A stretch of 64,000 nucleotides of DNA from Mycoplasmopsis gallinarum DSM 19816 (GCF_000621085.1 NZ_JHZE01000005.1:1-64000), one strand, 5' to 3'; counted from the first letter of the stretch, positions 14,226-26,523 are shown. Numbers and translations are program-made. The notes: generated from the letters alone by a model not told the origin.

Positions 14226-14252
14226 TTAGCAATTTTTAGACCTAAGTGCTAA
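14226..14252 (+). promoter_or_regulatory. CIRCE element (HrcA operator) upstream of lon
   Basis: TTAGCAATT, nine intervening bases, then AAGTGCTAA: seven of nine bases match on the left arm and eight of nine on the right against the CIRCE consensus TTAGCACTC-N9-GAGTGCTAA. A TATAAT box at 14261-14266 sits just downstream, so HrcA bound here would cover the -35 region. An AGGAGG ribosome site follows at 14280-14285. This predicts heat-shock derepression of lon. Confidence 0.88.
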
Positions 14253-14292
14253 ATTTACTATATAATTAATTAATAATTTAGGAGGACACTAT

Positions 14293-17200
14293 ATGTCAAT
14301 AACAAGCAAACAACAAGAAATAAACAACAATGAGAGCAAAGTTTATTTCGGACTAATGAATATATGATGACCAATGAATTTTGGAATAATGCCAATTCCA
14401 AATAGTAATGGTTTCATTGACATTTATACAGATAATCCTTATTTATTTGCTAATAATGAAAAATACAATTTATCATTAGCCAATTTAGAAGAATTAGCTA
14501 ATTTAAATTGAAATGATAAAAAGAATAATGTGCAAATGATAATTGGAGCAATTACTGAAGATCTTTACACTGCTCAAATTGGACAAACAACTACTCAGTT
14601 TTATGGATTTGAAACAGCAGTAAATAATAAAGAAAAATCTTGATCTATTTTTAAAAGAGCTTCATTAATTAATGTTAAAAGTGTCAAAAAAATTCAATTA
14701 AGTGAAAAAGTTACTAAATTTAGAATTGATTATTTAGGATTTGAAACAGTAGAAATTACCAAAGTTAATGGATTTGAAATTGCTCATTTAGGTCCCAAAA
14801 ATAATCCTTTATTCAAAGAAGATAAAACCATTAATGCAATTAAGAACATCGACTATAAGATTTTTAAATTTAGAGGGTTAAATAATCAAAAAGAAAATAA
14901 TAAACTTTTAAGAGTAATTGAAGAATATCAAGATATATTAACTAGACTTATTTCAAACGATTTACATCGTAGAATTATTCTTGATCGCACAAATAATCCA
15001 AGCACACTTTCTTTAATTCAATATGATGAATTGTTTAGAGCACAAGTTCAAACCTTGTCAGATGTTTTAAATTCTCCAAATAGAGAAGATATTCATGAAG
15101 ATTGATCTGCTTTACTAAATATGCTTGTGATTGTGGGTATTCTAAATAATTATGAAAGATTTGCACTATTAAATCTTGATATGACTATTCACCAAGCTTA
15201 TTATGTTGCTAATACTATTTTCGAAATTTTTAATGAATATGAACTTTCAAAAGAAGATGAAAAACTTTTAGACAAATTTTGAAAATGAGGCGAAAAATGA
15301 AATGAAATAGCAGCCCTTGATAGTACCTATGTTTATGCGGGAAAAGAACATTTTTATCCTGAATTTAAATTTTTCGAAGACATAATGAATAATCAGATTT
15401 TAGATGAATTTTATCCAAAAAGAAAAGCGAGAAAAATGGCAGAAAATTCAAATGATGAGTTTAAAGAACTTTTAGAAGAAATTGAAGAAGAAGATAAAAA
15501 ATCACAACCAAAAAAAGAATTACCTAAAACTGATGAACAATTGAAAAATGAAGAAAATTTAAGTAGACAAATAGAAAACGAAATTCATGAAGAAATTAAT
15601 CGCAATATGTCTAAGCAACAAAAAGAATTTATGCTTAGAGAAAAATTAAAAGCAACTAAAAAATTATTATCAGATATTAATCCTGATTCTGGCGAAAATA
15701 ATGAATTTGCAGAGACTTTAAAAGACCCTAAAAAGTCTAAACAATATCCTGATTCTGTAATTAAACTTGTTAAAAATGAACAAGAAAGATTAAAAGGAAT
15801 GATGGCAGGAACTCCTGATAGCAATGTAACGCAAACATACATTAATACTTTAGTTTCATTACCATGAAGAAAAGTTGAAATTGAAACATTAGATATCAAA
15901 AAAGCTAGAGAAATTTTGGAAAAAAATCATTACGGACTTTCAGAAGTAAAAGAAAGAATTATTGAATATCTTGCTTTAATTATTAATCATAGACAATTAT
16001 CAGAAAAAAGAAATGCAGGAGATTTGATCAAACTTGATGATACTCATCAAATTGATATGGCTTTATTTAAGGAAAATAGCAATCCAAATAAAATTCAAAA
16101 AAACTTTAATAATGTACCAATTCTAACTTTAGTAGGTCCACCAGGAACTGGTAAAACTTCTTTAGCAAGAGCAATTGCAGAAGCTCTAAACAAAAGTTAT
16201 ATAAAAATTAGTTTAGGCGGAGTAAGAGACGAAGCTGAAATTAGAGGGCATAGAAAAACTTATGTTGGTGCTATGCCAGGAAGATTAATTAAAGCTATTC
16301 AAAAAGCAGGTGTATCTAACCCATTAATTTTATTAGATGAAATTGATAAAATGGGAGCTGCTGATTTTAGAGGAGATCCATCTAGTGCAATGTTGGAAGT
16401 TCTAGACCCGGAACAAAACACTAAATTCCAAGATAATTACCTTGAACATGAATATGATCTATCAAAAGTAATGTTTATTGCAACTGCAAATGATTTGCAT
16501 AATATCCCAAGACCATTATTGGATCGTGTTGAATTAATTGAGTTGAGTAGTTATACAATTAGTGAAAAAATTCAAATTGCCAAAGAACATTTAATTCAAA
16601 CAGTTATTGAACAAGCTGGTCTTAAACCAGAACAATTCCAAATTTCAGATCAAGTGATTGAATTTATTATCAAACATTACACTTTAGAAGCTGGAGTACG
16701 TGGTCTAAAAAGAACTTTTGACAAAATTGCAAGAAAAATTATTACCAAAATTATTCAAGGTGAAAAAATTGAAAAATTTGTAATTGACGAAAAAACAGCA
16801 AAAGAAATGTTAGGAGTTCCTAAATTCACTGATTCAGAAAGAGATAAAGAACCTCAAGTTGGAGTAGTAAATGGATTAGCATATACTGCTTTCGGTGGCT
16901 CAACATTGCAAATTGAAGTAACTTCATTCAAAAGTAAAGAAAAAGGTTTGAAATTAACTGGTTCATTAAAAGATGTAATGAAAGAATCAGCTTCTATTGC
17001 TTTAACTTATGTAAAAGCTAACGCAGACAAATTTGGCATTAATCCAAGTATTTTCGAGGAAAATGAAATTCATATTCACGTTCCAGAAGGAGCAGTTCCA
17101 AAAGATGGACCAAGTGCTGGTGTAACTTTTACTACTGCTTTAATTTCTGCTTTAAGCAATAAACCTGTTGCTCAAAACGTAGCTATGACAGGAGAAATCA

Positions 17201-17397
17201 CTTTAAGAGGAAGAGTTTTAGAAATTGGAGGCTTAAAAGAAAAATCTTTTGCTGCTTACAAAAAAGGAATTAATAAAGTATTCATTCCTTATGACAATGA
17301 AAAAAATTTAGTTGATATTCCAGAAGAAGTAAAAGATAATATTAAATTTATTCCAGTTAAACATTATGAAGAAATTTATAATGAATTATTCAAATAA
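14293..17397 (+). CDS. lon: ATP-dependent protease Lon
   Basis: Soluble AAA+ serine protease removing misfolded proteins. The 1,034-residue protein is longer than typical bacterial Lon (about 770-850). The order is an N-terminal substrate-binding region, a long acidic coiled-coil-like stretch near residues 365-440, the AAA+ module with Walker A GPPGTGKT at 615-622 and Walker [11 protein letters not shown], and the protease domain with Ser 941 in PKDGPSAG and Lys 984 in GGLKEK. About 40 extra residues lie just before Walker A. The CIRCE operator upstream predicts heat-shock control. Confidence 0.96.
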
Positions 17398-17432
17398 TTT
17401 AAATTTAGTTTAAAAAAATTTCAATTAAAAAT

Positions 17433-17463
17433 AAGGAGATAACAAAAAATATCTCCTTTTTTA
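17433..17463 (+). terminator. lon terminator
   Basis: The 9-bp stem AAGGAGATA / TATCTCCTT is followed by a T-rich run, 35 nt after the lon stop. Confidence 0.85.
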
Positions 17464-17501
17464 ATTTTCGATTTTTAAAATTACAATTTATTTATAAATA
17501 A

Positions 17502-17531
17502 ATAAAAAGCGCCTAAGTATTATACTTAGGC
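17502..17531 (-). terminator. smc terminator
   Basis: A near-perfect palindrome with GCCTAAGTA arms at 17511-17531, followed on the minus strand by GCTTTTTATTT, lies just after the smc stop codon. Confidence 0.8.
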
Positions 17532-17539
17532 ACTCAATA

Positions 17540-20500
17540 TTAATTATTTTCAGTTTTATTTTCGTTTTCTAATTTTTGGTTAGTTAAAATACTACCTTTT
17601 TCTAAATCATCATAATCTTTTTGCTCATCTTCAACTAATTTCTTAGCTTCTGATAATTCTAAAGAAATAAATGTAGTTACACCTCTATTTTGCATTGTAG
17701 CACCAAAAAGCGAATCCACCCTACTCATTGTTCCATGTCTATGAGTTATAACAAGGAATTGAGTTTTTGGTTTTAATTGTTGTAAGTATTCTGCATAACG
17801 AACCACATTCGCTTCATCTAATGCTGCTTCAACCTCATCCAAAATACATAATGGTAAAGGTCTTGCCTTTAAGATTCCAAAAAGCAATGAGATGGCAATC
17901 AATGACTTTTCACCGCCAGAAAACAATTTCAAGTTTTTAATGCTTTTACCTGGGGGTTGTGCTTCAATTTCTACACCTGATTCTAAAATATTATTAGGAT
18001 CTGTGAAATGTAATTTAGCTCTTCCACCTCCAAACATTGATTGAAATACATTGTTAAATTCTTCATTAACATCATTCACAATATTGCTTAATCTTGAAAT
18101 AATAATTTTGTCAAATTCAGCAATTGCATTTTCTAAAATTTCTTTAGCTTTAGTTAATTCAGCTTCACCTTTAGTATTTTCGTTATAACGTTCTTCTTCC
18201 TCAACTAAGGCTTCCAATGATTCTAAGTTAACATTTCCTAAAGCTTCGATTTCTTCACGTAATTGATGAACAATTTCTTCAGCCTGATCTCTTTTAAGTT
18301 CTAATTTATAGTTTAATTCGGCTGTTTCAAGTGTCATTTTATAATGTGAAGCTAATCTTTCTCTTGATTGTTCTAATAATAATTTTGATTTATCTCTTTC
18401 ACTAGTTTTATTAGAGTAAGAGGTTAAAATTTTTCTTAAAGTTGCTTCTAAATCATCTTTAAGCATTTGATTATTATTTAATTCAGTACTTATATTTTGT
18501 AAAGCACCATATTTAGCACGATATTCAGCTTCAATGGCTAATTTTCTATTTTCTAAAACTTCACGATTAGCAATATTAGAATTTTGCTCAACATTAATTT
18601 CATTTAAATTGATACTTTGTTGTCTATTTAATGAAGTTAATTTTTGATTATATTCATTAAAAAGGTCTTGATTTGTTGCTTTAGCAGTTACTAAACCCGA
18701 TTTTTGTTGTTTAAACTGACTATCTAATTCATAAGCATATCTACGTTTATTGGTAATTTCATCAATTTGCTCTTGAATAGTTCTAATTGTTCCTTTCATT
18801 CCAGGAATAATAGTTTCTAAGTCTTTGATCTTATCTTCGATATTTAATAAACTTTGGTTTTGAATTTTAGCTCCACCAGAAATTACTCCGCCGGCTCTTA
18901 CTGTATCACCATCTAAAGTAACTACTAAGTATCTTTTTTCCAAAATATTTGATAAATTTTTAGCATCTTCAATAGTTTCTGAAACTAAAACATTACCCAA
19001 TAAAAATTTCACTAAAAGTGTATATTCTACCGGAGCTTCGATTAAATCACTAGCTACTCCAATAAAACCTGAATAACTTTGAATTGCTAATAAATGGTCG
19101 TCTCTCACACTTTTTGGCTGAATTGAGGCTAAAGGAATAAAAGTGGCCCTTCCGCCATTATTATTTTTCAAGAAATTAACGGCTTTAACAGCAGTTTCTG
19201 CCTTATCAACTACTAAATGTTGAACCGAAGAAGCTAAGATAGTATCAATTGCAGTTACATATTCTTTTGGAACTTTAATTAAATCTGCCACAGTTCCTTT
19301 TAAAGATTTACCGAATAAAGCTTTATTATCTAAAATAGTTTTAGTTCCTTTGTGTAAAAATGAACTATTTTCCTTTTGTTGTAATAACAAGCTTAAAGTG
19401 GTTTCTGATTGAACCAGTGCAGTTCTTTGTTTGTTGATTTTAACACTTAATTCGTTAATTTGAGCGTTGTAATCATCAATTTGTTGGTTATTTGTACTAA
19501 TTTTTTGATCAATAATTTCAATATCTTTGATAGCGGCATTAATTCTAGCCCCATATTGTTTAATTAATTCTTGGTAAGATTTAATTTGTTCTTCAGTATT
19601 GCTATTATTTATTCCATCGGCAATTAATTTATGTCTTTCTTCTTCTTTGGCAAGTAAAATATCCAATTTATTTAATTGCTCTTTAACAGTATCAAAATCA
19701 ACAGAAAGAGTTTTAAGTTCATTACTTAAAGCACTTTTTTGTTGATTATTATTTAAAATTTTTGAACTCAGAATTTCAATTCTTTCTTCCAAATCTTGTC
19801 TGGTTTCATCAACTCCTTCAAGTTCAATTTTTAAATCATTGTACAATTTGCCAAAGAATTTGATGTTATCAACTAATAAACCAACTTCAACTGATTTTAA
19901 TTCTTCAGCTTTAGCAATATAAATTTTGGCTTTTTCTGCTTGTTTTCTTAAAGGAATCAATTTTCTTTCAATTTCGCTAATTCTAATTCTGATTTGTTCA
20001 AGACCTTCTTCAGTTTTAGCCAATTTACTTAAAGCTTCTTTTTTTCTAAATTTATACTTAGAAACCCCAGCAGCTTCTTCAAAAATTGCTTTTCTTTCCT
20101 CGGAGGTTGCTTCAGCAATATCACTAACTGTTCCTTGTGAAATAATAGCTAAAGAACTTTTACCAATTCCACTTTCCATCGCAATATCTTTAATATCTTT
20201 TTGACGACACACTTCACCATTAAGATAATATTGATTAATACCAGAATTACGCTCTAATACCCGACTAATTGTAATTGTTTGATGAGGCAAGCTACTTAAA
20301 CCATCTTTATTATCGAAAGTTAAAGTAACAACCGCTTTATCCATTGGTTTAGCAGTTTTAGAACCCGCGAAGATAACATCAGCCATGTTATCACCACGTA
20401 ATTCTTTAGCACTTCTTTCTCCTAATACTCATTTAATGGCATCATTTATATTACTTTTACCAGAACCATTAGGACCCACAATTCCGGCAACTCCACCATC

Positions 20501-20566
20501 AAATTTTAAAGTAATTGGATCGGCAAATGATTTAAAACCATGTGCTTCAACTTTAATTAATTTCAT
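17540..20566 (-). CDS. smc: chromosome segregation protein SMC
   Basis: Condensin ATPase that organises and segregates the chromosome. The 1,008-residue protein shows the full SMC plan. The N-terminal Walker A GPNGSGKS is near residues 33-40. Two long coiled coils flank a hinge containing GTVADLI and ATFIPLASI. The C-terminal half-ATPase has the LFSGGEKSL signature and Walker B LCILDEVEAALDEANV. It is shorter than the roughly 1,180-residue Bacillus protein, mostly in the coiled coils. ATG 20566 follows AAGGAG. A hairpin separates it from the rnc group, so it may be transcribed alone. Confidence 0.95.
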
Positions 20567-20644
20567 AAAGTTGCTCCTTATATTTTTTATGTAAATAATT
20601 TATTATTATATTTTATTAAATTATCTTTTTATCGTTTTGAATTA

Positions 20645-20678
20645 ATAAAAAATCGAAATTTTAATTATTTCGATTTTA
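20645..20678 (-). terminator. rnc operon terminator
   Basis: Inverted repeat AATCGAAAT / ATTTCGATT with a T-rich tail on the minus strand, directly after the rnc stop. Confidence 0.7.
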
Positions 20679-20687
20679 AAATAATAT

Positions 20688-21377
20688 TTATAAACTCATT
20701 TTATCTAAAGCATCTTGAGCTGCATTTTCTTCAGCAATTGCTTTTGATGAACCAGAACCTACTCCATAGATATTGCCTTCATGAATTGCTTTTGCAATAA
20801 ATAAATTAGGTTCATTATTATCTCTTTCAGTTTCATAAATAACTGCTTTTTTACTTAAACTTTGCATATATTCTTGCAATTGAGTTTTAGGATCTTTTAA
20901 ACTATTTTCTTTTAAATAGTAATTAGCAGAAGGAAATAAAGTTAAAGCTAAAAAATCTTGAACAGTTTGCATTTTTCTTTGATCAAGAAAAATGGCTGCC
21001 ACTAAAGCTTCATAAATATCAGCTCCAACTTTATCAGATTGAAGAACTTGTTGATGCATCTGGCCTTTGCCAGTTACTAAAAATTCTTTTAAATTTCACT
21101 CTTCACTAATTTTATTCAAATTAGTTGTATTAACCATTCTTGATCTTAATAAAGTTAATTTACCTTCTTTCAATTTACGATATTTAGTAAAAAGAAAGAA
21201 GCTAACTGTAAATTGTAAAATTGAATCACCTAAAAATTCTAACTCTTCATATGATTTTAAATTACTTTTATTTTTTACATATGATGAATGCATAAATGCT
21301 TGTTCATAAAATTTTAAGTCATTAGGGACAATTTTAAATTTGGCTAAAAACTCAATAAATTTATCTTCTTTAAACAT
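20688..21377 (-). CDS. rnc: ribonuclease III
   Basis: Double-strand-specific endoribonuclease for rRNA and mRNA processing. The 229-residue protein has the nuclease signature YEELEFLGDSIL near residue 41, the second catalytic segment DIYEALVAAIFLD, and a C-terminal dsRNA-binding domain ending GSSKAIAEENAAQDAL. ATG 21377 overlaps the plsX stop by 8 nt (ATGTTTAA) with TAGGA upstream; an in-frame TTG one codon earlier is less likely. Last gene of the Asp23-like/fakA/plsX/rnc run. The plsX-rnc association is common in Firmicutes. Confidence 0.94.
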
Positions 21378-22377
21378 CAATTCCTAATTCATTTTTGATT
21401 TTATTTAAAATATCATTTTCTAAAGCTAATTTAATTTGTTTTAAAGCATTATAAAATGCTTTTCGATCAGAAGCACCATGGGCTTTAGCAACTAAAGCAT
21501 TAACTCCAATTACTCAAGCTGCTCCAACTGAACGATAATCCAATACTTCCGCAGTTGTTTTAAAAGCTTTTTTACTTAATAAAGCACCAATTTTTGTAAT
21601 AAAAGAAGCTAATAAATTTCTCTTAAGTAATTTAGCAAAATTTTTAATAGCTCCTTCGGTACTTTTGAGCATTAAATTACCTCCGTAGCCATCAATTAAA
21701 GCCACATCACAAGAACCAGCTAATAAATCTCTTGGTTCTTGAAAACCAACATAATTGATATTTTGATTTTCTTTTAATAAAGCTTGAGCTTCTTGGATAA
21801 CTTGAGTTCCTTTATAATCTTCGGTTCCGATATTAATTAAAGCGACTCTTGGGTTATCAATTTTTAATAAAACTTTGGCAAAAGCATTAGCAATAATAGC
21901 TCAATCTTGTAAATATTCGGCTTTAGTTTCTAAATTAGCACCAGCATCAAGTAAGAAAAATTTACTTTGATTAATAGTTGGTACAATTGGCATAAATGCT
22001 GGTCTTGCCACATTATCTAATCTTTTTGCTTTTAAAGTTGCCATTGATAGTAAAATTCCAGAATCACCAGCTGATAAAACTGCATCAACTTCTTTATTTG
22101 TTAATAAATCAAAGCAATCAGACATAGAGGTTTTCTCATGTAAGCTTTTTCTTACATTTTTTTTATCACTTGGGACAGCTAAATTATTTACAATTAATAA
22201 TCTTTTTTTAACTTCATTATCTTTAATTTGATTTAAACCTGCAATAATTTCTTCTTCATTACCAACTGCATAAATTAAATAATCAGGATTTTCTTTTAAA
22301 AATTGAATGCTTGCATACAAGCATTCAAGAGTGCCTAAATCATTTCCGTTAAAATCAAAAGCAATTTTATATTTCAT
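21370..22377 (-). CDS. plsX: phosphate acyltransferase PlsX
   Basis: Peripheral membrane enzyme making acyl phosphate for phosphatidic acid synthesis. The 335-residue protein has the family segments VDAVLSAGDSGILL, PAFMPIVPT and DVALIDGYGGNLMLKSTEGA. It follows fakA by only 8 nt. FakA phosphorylates exogenous fatty acids and PlsX exchanges acyl groups between acyl carriers and phosphate, so the pair is consistent with membrane lipid assembly from host-derived fatty acids in a mycoplasma. TGA codons encode Trp twice. Confidence 0.94.
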
Positions 22378-22385
22378 AATAGTTC

Positions 22386-24023
22386 CTATTCAAAGCCAAT
22401 TAAATATGGATAATTTGGTTGTTGACCTGCATAAATTTCAACTTCAATCTCATACTGGCTTCTAATGTAAGCTTCAATTTCATCAGTTTCATTTGAATTA
22501 GCATCAACACCAGTATAAATAGTAATTTGTTGTAATTCGGGATTGTTTTTATATACTAAATCAATTAACTCTTTTGCACAATCAATCACACTTTTATTAG
22601 CATTTTTAATTTTGCCATCTAAAATAGCAATGAAATTATCTTTTTTAATTTTAATACCATCAATTTTAGTGTCACGCACCGCTTGAGTAATTTCCCCTGT
22701 TGAAACTAATTGGATTAGATCTAATAAAATTTCTTCATTAGTTTTAGCATTCACTGAATGATCAAAATATTGAGTAGCAATTAAACCTTGTAATTGTGAT
22801 TTAGTTGGAATAATAAAGACATTTTTGTCATTAATTGCTTGTGCTGCTTGTTGAGCAGCCATAAAAATATTTGAGTTATTTGGTAAAATAAACACATTTT
22901 TTGCATTAACTGCATTAATAGCATCATAAATTTCTTGTGCAGAAGGATTTTGGGTTTGTCCACTTTCAATTACAAAATCAGCACCTAAATCTTTCATTTT
23001 CTGAATTAAACCTGAACCAAGATTGCATGAAACAATACCACATTCATTGACTAAAGTTGCATCATTATTTAATTTATTTTGATTGACATTTTTATTTTTT
23101 GATTCATTAGCTTGTCTTGTCATATTTTCAGACTTAATTTTTAATAATTCACCATATTTTTGTCCAAAGTTTAATAAATCACCTGGTCTTTCAACATGTC
23201 CATGAACTTTTAAAATTTCGTTATCTTGTACTACAACTAATGAATTAGCTTTTTTACTTAAAGCTTTTTCAAAAGCAACCTTATCAAATTTAGCAAAATC
23301 ATCTAATTCAACGATGAATTCAGTGCAATAACCAAATTCGCCTTCATAAACTTCAGTATCGCTCAAGAATTTATCAACTTCAACTACTTCATTACTAATA
23401 GCAATTGGATTTCCCAAAATTGCTTGTTGCATTCCATAAATAATAGTGAATAAACCTTCTCCACCTGAATCAGTTACATTAACTTCTCTAAGAATTTTTA
23501 ATTTATTTGGTGTTTCATTGCATGATTTTCTGGCAAAATTAACTGCTAAATTAAAAAATTCTTCAAAAGTAGTTTGATTATTGATAGCTTTTTCTAAATT
23601 TTCAGTAGTTTCACGAATAACAGTTAAAAGAGTTCCTTCAATTGGTTTTAAAACTGAACCATAAGCTTTTTTGGTAGCTTCTTGAAATCCTTTTAGTAAA
23701 CCAAAAACATCAACACTTTCAACATTGGCAAATCCAAGTGAAAAACCTTTAAAAATTTGACTTAAAATAACTCCTGAATTTCCTCTTGCTCCAAAAAGCA
23801 TATCTTTTGCCACTTGAGCACTTAAGTCACCTAAATTTTTAGTTGGATTACTTTCTAAAGTTTTAATTGCAGCCTGAATGGTATTAGACATATTAGTTCC
23901 AGTATCACCATCTGGGACTGGAAAAACATTTAAAGCATCAATTTTATTTTTGTTATTAATTAAATTATTGGCACCCGAAAGCAATAATGAAGCAAACAGT
24001 TTTCCATCCATCAAATTATTCAT
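22386..24023 (-). CDS. fakA: fatty acid kinase subunit FakA (DAK/YloV family)
   Basis: ATP-binding subunit of fatty acid kinase, which phosphorylates FakB-bound fatty acids taken from the host. The 545-residue protein carries the N-terminal Dak2-type nucleotide domain with NVFPVPDGDTGTNM and GARGNSGVILSQIF, and a C-terminal YloV-type domain with VFILPNNSNIFMAAQQA. The ATG at 24023 overlaps the preceding small gene by 8 nt (ATGAATAA); an in-frame TTG two codons upstream is possible but less likely. Operon mates are an Asp23-like gene, plsX and rnc. Confidence 0.92.
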   Translation of the reverse strand: MNNLMDGKLFASLLLSGANNLINNKNKIDALNVFPVPDGDTGTNMSNTIQAAIKTLESNPTKNLGDLSAQVAKDMLFGARGNSGVILSQIFKGFSLGFANVESVDVFGLLKGFQEATKKAYGSVLKPIEGTLLTVIRETTENLEKAINNQTTFEEFFNLAVNFARKSCNETPNKLKILREVNVTDSGGEGLFTIIYGMQQAILGNPIAISNEVVEVDKFLSDTEVYEGEFGYCTEFIVELDDFAKFDKVAFEKALSKKANSLVVVQDNEILKVHGHVERPGDLLNFGQKYGELLKIKSENMTRQANESKNKNVNQNKLNNDATLVNECGIVSCNLGSGLIQKMKDLGADFVIESGQTQNPSAQEIYDAINAVNAKNVFILPNNSNIFMAAQQAAQAINDKNVFIIPTKSQLQGLIATQYFDHSVNAKTNEEILLDLIQLVSTGEITQAVRDTKIDGIKIKKDNFIAILDGKIKNANKSVIDCAKELIDLVYKNNPELQQITIYTGVDANSNETDEIEAYIRSQYEIEVEIYAGQQPNYPYLIGFE

Positions 24024-24300
24024 TTGCAATTCCTTCTATAAAAATATTTAATTTTCCCATTTTTTGTTGTTTTTGTTTCAAAACATAATCTAAACTCTTA
24101 TTAATTGAAAGCAATAAATCTTTACAATTAGTGTTTTTTAAAATCACAATTGAAACTGTAAAATTTCAACGATTATCAATGAGTTCAGCACTTAAAGGAT
24201 AAGCTAATTTTTCAGAATTATTTTCATCTAAAATTTGTTTAATCCCAGGTGTTTTTTCTAAAACATCAACAAAAATTTTAATTACATCAATAGTTAACAT
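24016..24300 (-). CDS. Asp23/YloU-like small protein, putative
   Basis: A 94-residue soluble protein containing the TGA-encoded Trp in LIDNRWNFTVSIVI, placed directly before fakA with an 8-nt overlap. In Firmicutes the gene in this position is usually an Asp23-family (YloU) protein. The length and the pattern of short beta-strands ending in a helix fit, but no decisive motif is visible, so the name rests mainly on position. ATG 24300 is the first gene of the fakA-plsX-rnc run. Confidence 0.6.
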
Positions 24301-24345
24301 TATTCCCCTAGAATAAAAGTTTTTTAAACATTTTAACAAAAAAAC

Positions 24346-24377
24346 TATTATTTTTATATTATTAAATAAAAATAATA
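24346..24377. promoter_or_regulatory. AT-rich dyad between divergent genes
   Basis: A perfect 12-bp inverted repeat (TATTATTTTTAT and its complement, 8-nt spacer) lies in the 140-bp gap between the Asp23-like gene and recO. It could be an operator or a bidirectional terminator-like hairpin. AT richness makes chance occurrence plausible. Confidence 0.3.
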
Positions 24378-24440
24378 CTTAGTAATGCAAATATATTTCA
24401 TATTGGTTTTAATAAATGTTTATTTAAATGGGAGATTAAA

Positions 24441-25133
24441 ATGGCAGCATCTTTAGCAAAAGGGATTGTTCTCGAAGTTAAACAAGATTTATCCAATGAT
24501 ACAGCGGGATTTGTTATTTTTTGAACCCCTAAAGAAATTATTCGTTTATATGCACCAGGAATTTATAAGCCAAATTCTAAAAATCGTTTCAATTTATTAA
24601 TTGGTTCATATTGTGAAATTGAATTTTTTAGAGCAAGATTGACTAAGAGTATGAGTAAATTAATGCGAGCAAATAGCCTAATAAACATTAATTTTGAAAA
24701 AATAGAACAAATTAAATTATTTAAAGAATTAACTAAAATAATTAAAAATTTAAATGAATCTAGAATTTCCTTATTTAATTTATATTTAGAAATTTTGCAA
24801 AAAATTAATCAATTTGAGATAAGCAAATATCCCTATATTTTGACTTATTTTCTTGCTCAATATTTACCCTTTATTGGATTAGGAACTAATTATTTTAATT
24901 GCAGTGAATGTAATAAAAATAATCAAATAGTTGATTTTCAATTCGCCAAAGGCGGATATTTATGTATAAATTGCGCCGGAAATAATCGCAAAATTTTACG
25001 CCATTTAAAAGCATATTATCATTTAGCATTAGATTTAGAAAGTTATATTAATTTTGTTGATCAAGATGTAAATAATTTCATCTATGAAGAATTAAAAGAT
25101 TTGTTAAAAAACAACGGTTTTTATTTATCTTAA
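24441..25133 (+). CDS. recO: DNA repair protein RecO
   Basis: RecFOR-pathway mediator that loads RecA on single-stranded DNA. The 230-residue protein has an N-terminal OB-type fold beginning AASLAKGIVLEVK, a helical middle and a zinc-finger pair (CSEC and CINC with about 20 residues between), as in RecO. It is preceded by GGGAG with ATG 24441. It is monocistronic by spacing, divergent from the fakA run and about 80 nt before the membrane nuclease. Confidence 0.88.
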
Positions 25134-25215
25134 TTTATAAATGGAATGTAATGCTAATTTAATTTCAGCAAATTAAGATAAAATAAATAATTACATAAAT
25201 TTTAGAGGAGAAATT

Positions 25216-26412
25216 ATGGCTAAAAAAACTAAAAAAAATAAATTAGCTAAAAATTTATCTGCAATTTTATCATCAACCATTGTTGTGGCAGGTGCCGCTG
25301 CGGGTGCTTTTTATGCTTGAAAAAATAAAGATAAATTAACTAATAAAAATCCACAAAAAGATTCAATAATTAAAGAAATTCAACCAACCAGTGTTTTAGA
25401 TATCCCTTCCAATAATTTCCGAATTATGAATTGAAACATTTTAAATTTTGGAGGTAATAATGTTTCAACAGCAACTTCACCTAAAACTAAAAATATTGCT
25501 AAAGCAATTAAATATGCTAATGCCTCAATCATCGGTTTAACTGAAATTAATTTTATTGATAGTCCAGACGAAAAAAGAGATGATAACGCTGTTGTAAGAA
25601 GTGTAAGAAATTTAACTAAATTAATTGGTGAAAATTTTAATTATGAAATTTCTAAAAAAGCAATTAATCCTAATTTTCTAAATAGTAGAGAAAATTATGC
25701 TTTTATTTATAATCAAAATGAATTTAGTATTGAAAATACTCATTTATTTACTCAAGATAATATTTATGTTCGTCCTCCTTTTGGTGCCTTGTTTAAACAT
25801 AAAGCAACTAATTATCAATTTTGATATGTAATTGCCCACTTTGATGCACCAGGAGTTAATGAAAAAAATGGCGAAGCGGCAACAGAATATAATGATAATG
25901 GTTCACAAGAAATTTTAGAAGCAACCAAAGTGAAAGAAGTTATTTTTGACAAATTAAATGAACTTAGTCCAAATGTCGACATTGTTTTTGGTGGAGATAC
26001 TAATTTAAAAGTTAAAGCTAATGAAATTTTCGAAAACTTTAAATATAATCAAATTTATAGTGCCTATGTAGATTTTGCTAATCGTTTGGATGATACTTGA
26101 TATAACACTTCTTTAAGTAAAACTTCAAATGGAGTTGTTAAAAGAAAATATGCTAATCCTTATGATAAGTGATTGTTTAAAGATGAATTAGAAAAAAATA
26201 TCATTATTGAAGCCAATAGCCCTTATAAAATAGATATTGTTGATTTATATAATAATAATGTTTGAGATAAAAACACCGATTTAAAAGAATGAGCAGCTTT
26301 AAACAAAACTTTTAAAGATAATACGAATTTAACTGTTGCTGCCGCAACTAGTGATCATGCACCAATCATTTTAAATATCAAATTACCTAGTGGAAATAAT
26401 GAAATAAATTAA
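25216..26412 (+). CDS. membrane-anchored endonuclease/exonuclease (MnuA-like)
   Basis: A 398-residue protein of the DNase I-like endonuclease/exonuclease/phosphatase family, the group containing mycoplasma membrane nuclease MnuA. The N-terminus is Lys-rich followed by a hydrophobic segment at about residues 14-35 without lipobox Cys, so it is probably an uncleaved anchor with the enzyme outside. Family motifs include FRIMNWNILNFGG, GLTEINF (metal-binding Glu), FGGDTNL and the terminal SDHAPIIL catalytic Asp-His. Its likely role is degrading host nucleic acid for nucleotide salvage. Confidence 0.88.
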
Positions 26413-26523
26413 TAAATATTTTGCGAAAGTCTAACAATAATTAAATGTTTTTTTATAATTAAAATGACTTTAACAAAATATTTTTTTATTAAATTAATTT
26501 AATTTATTAACTAAGGAGAAAAA

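Noticed and set aside
15585-15899. A 104-codon minus-strand frame inside lon
   Set aside because: Antisense shadow of the Lon coding sequence.
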